Source of the DNA: Lachnospiraceae bacterium
GTDB lineage: Bacteria > Bacillota > Clostridia > Lachnospirales > Lachnospiraceae
DNA length: 50,806 nt
Direction: 5' to 3'
NCBI GenBank assembly: GCA_014799465.1
Contig: JAAVHZ010000063.1
Location: forward strand, 1 to 50,806
Shown: piece by piece, positions 13,243 through 20,416 of the stretch
Layout: each line of letters begins with the position of its first letter
Numbering within the stretch: the first letter of the stretch is position 1
The notes under the pieces: model-generated
Told to the model about the DNA's origin: nothing
What the model saw: only the letters and a program-made list of their open reading frames with translations
The model's database searches: none
Position numbers and translations under genes: made by a program

Positions 13243-13872
13243 ATGCTTACAAGAGAACAGAACATATTTTTAGCGAAGAAAACATTTGTGGAGTTGGTTT
13301 ATAATACAGCATATATAGAGGGATGTAATGTTACATTTCCACAGACACAAACAATTATAGATGGTGCAGTAGTAAATGGGGTAACAGTAGATGACATTCA
13401 AACAGTTCTTAATCTGCGTGATGCATGGAAATATTGTATTGAAAATATTGAAGCTATGTTTAATCTTGAATATGTATGTAAGATAAATGAATTTGTTTCC
13501 AGAAATGAAAGTTTACAATGGGGAACATTGCGGACTGGAAAAGTTGGAGTGGGTGATTTTATACCGGCAATACCAATAAGAGAAAAAGTGATTGAAGAGT
13601 TGAATAAAATTGCTGCAATAGATGAACCTGTAGAGAGGGCAATAGAATATTTTGCATATGCATGTAAGCAACAACTTTTTTGGGATGGAAATAAAAGAAC
13701 AGCCACAATAGTTTCTAGTAAAATTTTAATTGAGTCAGGAAATGGTATTTTAACTATCGGGAAAGATAATGCAGAAGAATTCAATATTACATTGAATAAT
13801 TGGTACTTAAAAGATGAATTAGAACCATTAAAGGATTGTTTAAAGAAATGTATAAAAACATTGGAAATATAA
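13243..13872 (+). CDS. Second Fic-domain protein with altered active site
   Basis: The ATG at 13243 follows GGAGGTGG, and a GTG 12 nt earlier is inside that site. The 209-residue protein has the Fic fold pattern and the loop QLFWDGNKRT (residues 144-153). The position of the catalytic His in HxFxDGN is Gln144, and GNGR is GNKR as in Doc. An inhibitory-type TAYIEG stands at residues 22-27, near the N-terminus. Fic members without the His can lack AMP-transfer or use other chemistry, so this may be a regulator or an inactive paralog. It follows the HTH-Fic gene by about 220 nt. Confidence 0.8.
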   Translation: MLTREQNIFLAKKTFVELVYNTAYIEGCNVTFPQTQTIIDGAVVNGVTVDDIQTVLNLRDAWKYCIENIEAMFNLEYVCKINEFVSRNESLQWGTLRTGKVGVGDFIPAIPIREKVIEELNKIAAIDEPVERAIEYFAYACKQQLFWDGNKRTATIVSSKILIESGNGILTIGKDNAEEFNITLNNWYLKDELEPLKDCLKKCIKTLEI

Positions 13873-13901
13873 TAAAATGATTATTTTAAAATGTGTGGTG
13901 A

Positions 13902-14123
13902 TTGATAAATATATTTATGAAGTACACTGGAAAAATCCTTATAGGGAAAGGATTTATAAATAAATATTATATACATATGGGATATCAGAGAGCATGGGCA
14001 TATGAAGTTTTGGAAAAATTGATATTTTATAAGGGTAAACTCATTGAAACTGTTGACCATAGTGAAATGGCGAAAAAATTGAGATTGGAATTAGAGAACA
14101 AGGCAGAGGAAATCCAAAAATAA
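13902..14123 (+). CDS. Small protein of the toxin cluster, possibly frameshifted
   Basis: The product is at most 73 residues, with a YYIHMGYQRAWAYEVLEKL helix and a charged C-terminal coil. TTG at 13902 and ATG at 13917 are both possible starts and the ribosome site is weak. Past the stop, another frame encodes a protein-like stretch (HESFSLEMKDKTWWIE) ending at 14195, so the gene may once have been about 98 residues and lost its frame near 14110. No family is recognised. Confidence 0.4.
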   Translation: MINIFMKYTGKILIGKGFINKYYIHMGYQRAWAYEVLEKLIFYKGKLIETVDHSEMAKKLRLELENKAEEIQK

Positions 14124-14236
14124 GTGATAATATACCATTGTTTGTGCATGAAAGTTTTTCGTTAGAAATGAAAGATAAGACATGGTGGATTGAATAAAAG
14201 TCTGATTTTAAGGATTCATGATATGGAGGTAGCGAT

Positions 14237-14443
14237 ATGGATTTGTATTTGTTAAAAGTAAAACATATTTATGATGAAGAGTTTGAAGAGTGTAGAGTAT
14301 TTTCATCAAAAACAAAAATGGAAGAAGTAAAGAAAAAGTATATTGCTATGAAGAAGAAAGATTCTTTTAAAGCAGATGAATTTAGATTTACATATACAAT
14401 GTTAAAACTTGATTGGTTATATTGGAATTGGATTTTTTGGTAA
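14237..14443 (+). CDS. Small unknown protein upstream of the RES-like gene (68 aa)
   Basis: The ATG is preceded by GGAGGT at a good distance. The product is charged and ends in an unusual aromatic tail (LDWLYWNWIFW). The gene lies 29 nt before the RES-like gene and may be co-transcribed with it. Antitoxins of RES toxins are usually larger DUF2384-type proteins, which this does not resemble, so a partner role is only a guess. Confidence 0.45.
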   Translation: MDLYLLKVKHIYDEEFEECRVFSSKTKMEEVKKKYIAMKKKDSFKADEFRFTYTMLKLDWLYWNWIFW

Positions 14444-14472
14444 AAAATTGAACTTGTTTCGGAGGTTAGCAT

Positions 14473-15255
14473 ATGAATAATTTGTTTCCTAATCAAGATA
14501 TTGGAAGAACAATACTAAAACATACACAATTACCTGTTTATATAACAGATGAGTTTGTTTTTTATAGATGTATTTGCTTTAATGATAATTTCTATGGTAA
14601 AACAGTAAGTGAATTACATAGAGGCAATTTAAGAAGGGCTACTCCTGAAAATAGATATTCAAAATTATTTCCTGATAAAAAAATATCTTATTGGGCAGAT
14701 AGTCCAGAAACCGCAAGAGCAGAGGTAAAGTATCATAATCATACCAATAATTTACTGACATTTTGGGCATATGATGATGCAACAAGCACATTTCCTACAA
14801 TTGATAATGATGAACCTTTGATTATTATTGATGGGATGGAATCTGGATTTCATCATATACTTGAAAAGATTGAAGAAGGAAAAATTCTCACTAATGATGA
14901 AGAAAAAACTGTTGAACTTATAAAGAAAGAAAATCCAGATTGTTTAGCATATACTTCTCTTAGAAATAAATGTGGTGTGAATTTCTTATTTTTTGAAAAA
15001 GGATTTAAAAAATTATCTATTATGGAAGTTAGGCTACGATTGGGAGACTTTAGAGGTAGGAATTCAAATAGGATAGTATGTGCTAACACTTGCGATTATA
15101 GTCCATTTCTTAAAGGATATGGCGAATATTTTTTACCATTAGCAAGAGTCAATATGAACAATAAATATATAGAAAGTCAGGAATATAAGAAAAGATCAGA
15201 AGTATATGATAAATCTTTAAAGGAAATTAGAGGATTTTACGATAGAAATAATTAA
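14473..15255 (+). CDS. RES-domain-like protein (260 aa)
   Basis: The first half has the RES pattern: an early FYRC with an Arg, then RATPENRYSKLFPDKKISY and the signature DSPETARAEVKYH (about residues 55-95), where RES proteins have R-N and SPETALAE. RES toxins of the MbcT/ParT type consume NAD or ADP-ribosylate, with an Arg and a Glu near these motifs. The C-terminal half (residues ~130-260) is longer than in minimal RES toxins and not recognised. A GGAGG site precedes ATG 14473. The motif match is good, but activity and target are unknown. Confidence 0.6.
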   Translation: MNNLFPNQDIGRTILKHTQLPVYITDEFVFYRCICFNDNFYGKTVSELHRGNLRRATPENRYSKLFPDKKISYWADSPETARAEVKYHNHTNNLLTFWAYDDATSTFPTIDNDEPLIIIDGMESGFHHILEKIEEGKILTNDEEKTVELIKKENPDCLAYTSLRNKCGVNFLFFEKGFKKLSIMEVRLRLGDFRGRNSNRIVCANTCDYSPFLKGYGEYFLPLARVNMNNKYIESQEYKKRSEVYDKSLKEIRGFYDRNN

Positions 15256-15307
15256 ATAAGATCCGGTTTTCATTAGTTAGAATAATAAGAATGGAGTGTA
15301 TATTATT

Positions 15308-15636
15308 GTGTCTGAAAAAATAATACCCGATTCTATAGATAATGCTCTTAGTAATGTTACTGGAAGAATTACAGAAACAGCTGGAGCTCTTTTAGATGCA
15401 GCATTAACATATGCAGGAAGAAATGTTATTAAACGCTATAAATTTAGTAAGGCAGATGATGCATTAAACAAATTGCGGAAAGAAATCTTAAGCTTGCAAA
15501 TAGAATCCCAGATGAGGATAGAGTAAATCCTAATGTTGATTTGATAGAACAAGTGTTTGAAGAGTCCGAATATAAGGAAGATGTAAATTTAATTGAAATG
15601 TTTTCGTTAGATGCAGAGAATATGAATATATATTGA
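15308..15636 (+). pseudogene. DUF4393 gene broken by a frameshift
   Basis: From GTG 15308 (GGAG at 15293-15296) the first frame gives a 72-residue N-terminus with a glycine/alanine helix (SNVTGRITETAGALLDAAL) and stops at 15524-15526. From about 15490 a second frame continues with ANRIPDEDRVNPNVDLIEQ and ends at 15634-15636. That continuation matches the middle of DUF4393 proteins, which have an IPEENIVEP-like motif and then an EMFA-type helix. One small indel near 15485-15495 would join the two. The C-terminal third of the family is missing as well, so the gene is probably dead. Confidence 0.55.
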
Positions 15637-15992
15637 AAAACAAATAAATGAATTACCTATTGTAAAGCTTTATGTTGAAATATCTTCATCTATGACTAAA
15701 TTGGAAAAAGAGGATTGATAATATTGGATTATGATTCTGCTCTCGTTGATTTATTTATAATGAAGAAGTAATTAAGGTTTATCAGCCAGTGACAAAAATG
15801 GGAGTGCGTTCCAAAAGAATAATTAATGAGAACGATAGTTCTGATAATGTATATGAACGATTAGTTTGTAGAAAATGCGGTAATGAATTTTGGATGGATG
15901 AAGACAGTAAGGCAAGAATAATAAAAGATGAAGAATTTTGTGCGTAAGTGAAATACTGTTTTCAATATTATTACATATATGGAGGTTAAATT
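15637..15992 (+). other. Decayed coding stretch with a CxxC peptide
   Basis: No intact gene is visible. Between 15798 and 15947 a 49-residue frame (MGVRSKRIINEN...) contains LVCRKCGNEFWMDEDSKAR, a single zinc-knuckle-like CxxC. About 20 nt upstream another frame has a protein-like start (DYDSALVDLF), so this is likely the frameshifted rest of a small zinc-binding protein. GGAGG at 15980-15984 belongs to the next gene. Confidence 0.35.
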
Positions 15993-16736
15993 ATGGATAT
16001 TACATGCATAAATGATTTAATTAGTGAGATAAAAAGAATAAAAAGTAACAAAGAACTTAATTATTTATTATGGTTTAGAGGGCATTCTGATAAAGGATGG
16101 GATTTAGTGCCCTCAGTTCAACGTGGTAATTATGCAAAAGAAGAAATTGAACAATTTATGGCGAATGATTTTTATATGAGAGCTTGTGTGTCAATGAAGG
16201 AAAGACCATCACAAGATTATTGTGGATGGATAACTATGATGCAGCATTTTGGTTTACCAACAAGACTGTTAGATTGGAGCCTTTCTCCATTGATAGCTTT
16301 GTTTTTTGCGACTAATGATTATGAGAAATACTCAGACAAAGACGGATGTATATGGATTTTAAGACCAGGATTACTAAATGAATTAGAAGGATTCGGGAGT
16401 TATATTTATCCTATGGATAAGTATACAGTAGTTGATATGATAAAACCTGCATTTAAAACAACAAGAAATAATATTGCGGTTAAAGATAAAATAATTGCTT
16501 GTTATCCGGTGGAATATAATATGAGGATTTATACACAACAGTCGGCATTCACTGTTCATAATAGTAAAAGAAAACTAACAGATGCTAAAAATGAAAATAT
16601 ATTAAAGAAATATATTATTCCAGCGAAATGTAAAAAGGAAATATTGAGTGAATTAAATATTTGCGGAATTACATTGAGAAATATTTATCCTGATGTTGAG
16701 CATATTGCACAAGAACTGAAAGATTTTTATAAATAG
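15993..16736 (+). CDS. FRG domain-containing protein (247 aa)
   Basis: The conserved FRG signature is complete: LLWFRGHSDKGWDLVPSVQR (about residues 30-49), then WITMMQHFGLPTRLLDWSLS and PLIALFFATND (about 76-108). FRG proteins are found in toxin and phage-defence settings, but their biochemical activity is not settled. The gene has a GGAGG site, stands alone between the broken DUF4393 region and the kinase-like gene, and is AT-rich like its neighbours. The C-terminal ~110 residues are not assigned. Confidence 0.85.
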   Translation: MDITCINDLISEIKRIKSNKELNYLLWFRGHSDKGWDLVPSVQRGNYAKEEIEQFMANDFYMRACVSMKERPSQDYCGWITMMQHFGLPTRLLDWSLSPLIALFFATNDYEKYSDKDGCIWILRPGLLNELEGFGSYIYPMDKYTVVDMIKPAFKTTRNNIAVKDKIIACYPVEYNMRIYTQQSAFTVHNSKRKLTDAKNENILKKYIIPAKCKKEILSELNICGITLRNIYPDVEHIAQELKDFYK

Positions 16737-16769
16737 GAATGAAAGGCTGGTTTAATTGGAGGTGACTAA

Positions 16770-17855
16770 ATGGCAGAGAAAAAAGTATATGAAATTATGC
16801 ATATGGATAGAAGAGTTGCAAAGATTAGCGATTCCGGACAATGTAAAATATATTATAAGTCATTTATGCCATATAATTTATATTTAGAAGAATCAGATGA
16901 TATTGATACATTAGTTAACAATATTACGAATTTTAATTATTGGTGTGCAACTAGAATTCTTACTTTGGATAGAAAGTATGCAAAAGAAATACTAAATAGT
17001 ATAGGAATGATACAAGCTGTAACCGATAAAGAAAGGGCAAGAATTGCATTATCATATAGATGTGCTTCATTAACAGATGTTTTTTGGGTGAAATTAAAGA
17101 AAGAAAAGCTCTCGTTCAGTAATGTCAACTTGTATGAGAATCATCTGGACAATACTTTCATTGATATTGCGTTAAAAGGAAGGCAATATACTGTACAAAA
17201 AGAATATTTAGCAAGAGATTTATCAACTAATGGATGTTTTCCTAAAGCCTGGCAAAGGGTTAAGGATGGTTTTAGACTGCTGAAAGATGGCGATTCAGGC
17301 GTGGTTGAAAGAGAACTACTTGCCAGTCAAATTTGCAGGTGTTTTAATGTTTCACAGGTATTATATGAAAGAGATTATTTTGATGGGGAAAAAGTCAGTG
17401 TAAGCAGTAATATTACATCAAAAGAGTATTCAATAGTTTCAATGGACTCGTTTGAGGTGTATTCTGTAAATAATGGAAGAAATACAAAGAAATATATTCT
17501 TTCTTTAGATAAGCATAATTATTACATGATGAATATTGTTGATTATCTTATTGGAAATACGGACAGACATTGGGGAAATTGGGGAGTGTTAGTCCGTAAT
17601 TCTAATAATAAACCAGTAAGATTATATGATTTGATGGATTTCAATCAGGCGTTTAATTCTTATAATGATATGGAAGGTTCTAATTGTCAAACAATGTTTG
17701 GAGAACATGTTAATCAAAGGGAAGCTGCGATAAAATCCGTTGAAAAAATTGGATTAAATCAAATCAAAGAAGTGAAAAAGGAGGTTTTTAATGAATTGCC
17801 TCAGTTCTATGAAATGTTTTATAAAAGGTTAGAGCTATTAAGATCAATAAAATAA
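16770..17855 (+). CDS. HipA/CtkA-like protein kinase (361 aa)
   Basis: The C-terminal half holds the catalytic core of HipA-type kinases: YLIGNTDRHWGNWGVL with catalytic Asp265 and Asn270, then LYDLMDFNQAF with metal-binding Asp287 or Asp290. An upstream KDGFRLLKDG segment (about 165-175) could be the ATP-binding Lys region. HipA-like kinases phosphorylate proteins such as GltX; CtkA is a related effector. The first 150 residues are not recognised, and no HipB-like HTH gene is adjacent. The preceding FRG gene ends 33 nt upstream, so the two may be one transcription unit. Confidence 0.7.
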   Translation: MAEKKVYEIMHMDRRVAKISDSGQCKIYYKSFMPYNLYLEESDDIDTLVNNITNFNYWCATRILTLDRKYAKEILNSIGMIQAVTDKERARIALSYRCASLTDVFWVKLKKEKLSFSNVNLYENHLDNTFIDIALKGRQYTVQKEYLARDLSTNGCFPKAWQRVKDGFRLLKDGDSGVVERELLASQICRCFNVSQVLYERDYFDGEKVSVSSNITSKEYSIVSMDSFEVYSVNNGRNTKKYILSLDKHNYYMMNIVDYLIGNTDRHWGNWGVLVRNSNNKPVRLYDLMDFNQAFNSYNDMEGSNCQTMFGEHVNQREAAIKSVEKIGLNQIKEVKKEVFNELPQFYEMFYKRLELLRSIK

Positions 17856-17873
17856 AAATCTAGTACAACGAAT

Positions 17874-19122
17874 ATTAAATTGTTGATAGTTTAAACGTTT
17901 GCTGCTTCATCAGGAGCAATCTCATCCATTTTATATTTCCAATGATAGACAATTGGCTCTGCATTGATTTCATCGAAGTAGCGATATATTCGTTCCGATA
18001 GTTCCTCTTTGGAATTGACACGAATGCCTTTTAACATCTGCTTTGTCATTTTGCTAAAGAAACTTTCAATCAGGTTTAGCCATGATGTATGTGTTGGAGT
18101 AAATACCAACACAAAACGATCTTCAGGAAATGACGCAAGAAACTGGCGGGTTTCTTTTGATGTATGAGCAGAGTGATTGTCCAATATCAACCGTATTGTG
18201 TCACCTTTTGGGTATTTTTCATCGAGAATCTTTAAGAACCCGATAAAATCAGAGCTTTTATGGATCTGGCTGACAAACGGAATTGCCTCACCTGTCAGAA
18301 GATCAATACCTGCAAGCAACGACAACGTTCCGAGTCGCACATACTCATAATCCCGATGGATATAACCGTTTTCTTCTGTAGGATTATGATCGGGATACTT
18401 ATTAGCAATAGCCTGAATGCCCGGTTTCTCATCATACGAAACTGTATGTGTCACGTGCCCGTCATCAGGTATGATGATATCGCCATTATCATCAAACTGC
18501 ATTTCAACCTGTTTGTAAACAAGGAGGACATCATGCATTTTATTCTCAAAATCAGGATCCTTTCGTTCAAGATAATACTTGATTTTAAATGGTTTGATAT
18601 CCATCTTTTTGAGATACTTTTGAAGCCATGGTTTTGTAACTGTTTTTAACCGTGGGTACCCGGCTTCTTCAGCATGTGCCTGTATGTGTTTGTGCAGTGC
18701 TGCTAATGTCCATAATTCTGCGGCATAACCAAGATTGCAGGGTTTTTGGCAGGCCACACTGACAATCCATGATTTTGCATCGTCAGTAATCTCAAGTGGT
18801 CGACCGGAGCGATCGTCATCAAATATAGCAAGGTGAATTCCACTGTTGAGATAACGGTCAATACAACGGCGGACAGTATTAACACTAACCCCCAAACCAT
18901 CTGCAATGGCTTTATCTGTTTTGGCTTCAGACTTCCATAACAACATGCGTGCACGATCAACAACCTGTGCTTGAATGGTTCTGGTTTTAATCAATGATTT
19001 CAGATAGGCACGTTCCTCATCTGATATTGTAATGGTATACGGTAATGATGGCATAATTGACATCCATAAATTGTATTGGTTAAGTCTATTGTACCATATA
19101 TTGAAACGATCAACAACTTAAT
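17874..19122 (-). mobile_element. IS630-family insertion sequence
   Basis: The ends are imperfect inverted repeats: ATTAAATTGTTGATAG at the left (17874 onward) and ATTAAGTTGTTGATCG as the inverse at the right (ending 19122), matching at 19 of 22 positions. The single gene inside is an IS630-type transposase. TA duplication, typical of the family, is not clean at both ends. The right end abuts a decayed DUF6674 gene that has lost its 5' part. Confidence 0.75.
17891..19063 (-). CDS. IS630-family transposase
   Basis: The 390-residue protein has an N-terminal helix-turn-helix region (DKAIADGLGVSVNTVRRCID, about residues 52-71). A DDE domain follows, with Asp211 in YDEKPG, Asp295 in LILDNHSAH and Glu333 in WLNLIESFF, a D-37-E spacing that fits the IS630/Tc1 group. 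It appears intact and so is potentially active. Transcription opposes the flanking genes. Confidence 0.92.
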   Translation of the reverse strand: MSIMPSLPYTITISDEERAYLKSLIKTRTIQAQVVDRARMLLWKSEAKTDKAIADGLGVSVNTVRRCIDRYLNSGIHLAIFDDDRSGRPLEITDDAKSWIVSVACQKPCNLGYAAELWTLAALHKHIQAHAEEAGYPRLKTVTKPWLQKYLKKMDIKPFKIKYYLERKDPDFENKMHDVLLVYKQVEMQFDDNGDIIIPDDGHVTHTVSYDEKPGIQAIANKYPDHNPTEENGYIHRDYEYVRLGTLSLLAGIDLLTGEAIPFVSQIHKSSDFIGFLKILDEKYPKGDTIRLILDNHSAHTSKETRQFLASFPEDRFVLVFTPTHTSWLNLIESFFSKMTKQMLKGIRVNSKEELSERIYRYFDEINAEPIVYHWKYKMDEIAPDEAANV

Positions 19123-19754
19123 TTATGCTATACTAGTGCAGATGCGAAAGGAATTAAAGGAGATGAAAGAACAGCAGGCATCAAAATCCCTGAAAGAGAC
19201 GTTATCGGAAATGGTAGACAGAGCACAGGCAAGATGCCAGCAGATGAAGGAAAAGCTATTTGAAGTAAAAGAGTAGATGCATAACAAGGCTGCTGAAATC
19301 GTAAAGGCAGTAAAGCAGAAGGGAGAAGAGGCACTTAATAAGGTATCAGAATTCTTTGGTGTAAACAAAAAACTGGAGTCCATCCGTGAAAATGTCCGTG
19401 AGGGGATTGGTGAGACAGACCAGACACTTGCCCGCATTGATGGTTTTGGTGAGGGTATGCGAATGGCAGAAGAAAGTCTATCAGAATCTGGAACTTCATC
19501 TGGATGCAGCCATAGATAAGGTGGAGGATTTGTCGAGGGGTGTGGAATTAGTACGGCTGGAGAAGAATCGGATTGATAAACCAGAGGATGTGGAAGATAC
19601 CCAGGATACAATCTCGCCGATATCCTCTGTGGCAGAACCAACGGAGTATCAGTTTGGGGCAGAGGTATTTGAGACAGCATATCCTAAAATGGATTCTGTA
19701 ATCAAACCGGATGCAAAAGCACCTTCCGTTCCTAAGACTGGGAAGGTGAGGTAG
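19123..19754 (+). pseudogene. DUF6674-type gene, remnant disrupted by IS630
   Basis: Three consecutive open pieces together form one protein. Frame one reads YAILVQMRKELKEMKEQQ to a TAG at 19274-19276 and continues in the same frame with HNKAAEIVKAVKQKGEEAL up to about 19480. A shift then leads to a third piece with LHLDAAIDKVEDLSRGVELV ending at 19752-19754. The coiled-coil, Lys/Glu-rich sequence resembles DUF6674 proteins of Lachnospiraceae conjugative elements. The 5' part is replaced by the IS, and one nonsense codon and one frameshift are visible. Confidence 0.6.
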
Positions 19755-19812
19755 AGGCTTATGATGAATAAGGAGAAAAGGTACTGGGAATACTTTCCTG
19801 AATGTGTATGGA

Positions 19813-19914
19813 ATGATTGAATACTATCAGCTGTGTAAAAAATGTGTTCATACCTGTAAGCCGACCTTTCGGATATCGGGACTGTTTTGTAAAAGATTTC
19901 AGGAAATCAGATAG
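19813..19914 (+). CDS. Small cysteine-rich peptide (33 aa), relic
   Basis: The ATG at 19813 opens a 33-residue frame with CKKCVHTCK and a later Cys (GLFCKRF). Cysteine-rich mini-proteins commonly follow DUF6674 genes in conjugative elements, so this is probably another scrap of the same element. There is no strong ribosome site. The remaining part of 19755-20054 holds no other gene. Confidence 0.3.
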   Translation: MIEYYQLCKKCVHTCKPTFRISGLFCKRFQEIR

Positions 19915-20054
19915 TGAGATGTGTATCATCAGAAATGGTGATACGCCTTTTTGCAATTATTGATGAAAAAATATTTTGTATTATTTGAATGAGGATAAAT
20001 AGTTAATATTAAGACTGCTTAAAGACACGAAAGTGCGAAATAGCAGTAATTATA

Positions 20055-20083
20055 TTGAAATTGAGATGGGTTTGTGCTATACT
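20055..20083 (+). promoter_or_regulatory. Sigma-A promoter before the HTH control gene
   Basis: TTGAAA (20055-20060) and TATACT (20078-20083) are 17 nt apart. The start codon of the HTH gene is 53 nt further on and is preceded by AAGGAAGG. This is the best promoter seen ahead of the restriction-modification locus. Confidence 0.75.
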
Positions 20084-20135
20084 TTTTGATGAGTTATTAT
20101 ATTTTCGCTGAACTATGTAGAAAGGAAGGACTTTG

Positions 20136-20345
20136 ATGGCAGTTACATATAAGAAACTGTGGCATATTTTGCTGGACAGAGATATGAAAAAGAAAGATTT
20201 ACAGGAAGCGGCAGAGCTTACTAAATACACAATGCGTAAGCTGGGCAATGATGAAGCAGTTACTACGGATACCCTTGCTAAAATATGCAGAGCTTTGAAT
20301 TGTACTGTTGATGACATTATGGAAGTTTTACCCATAAACGAGTGA
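20136..20345 (+). CDS. XRE/YozG-like helix-turn-helix regulator (69 aa)
   Basis: The whole protein is one HTH domain of the Cro/YozG type (KKDLQEAAELTKYTMRKLG as the DNA-binding helices, ALNCTVDDIME as the last helix). ATG 20136 has a proper AAGGAAGG site; a TTG directly before it is less likely. It precedes the helicase gene by 71 nt in the same direction, so it may act as the control protein of the type III locus, as small HTH proteins do in other restriction systems. That role is inferred from position. Confidence 0.75.
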   Translation: MAVTYKKLWHILLDRDMKKKDLQEAAELTKYTMRKLGNDEAVTTDTLAKICRALNCTVDDIMEVLPINE

Positions 20346-20416
20346 TAAGTCCGTTTTATGGGACAGCAAGTGCTTTATAATCGATAATGGGTAATAAGAT
20401 GTAGGAGAATAATGCT

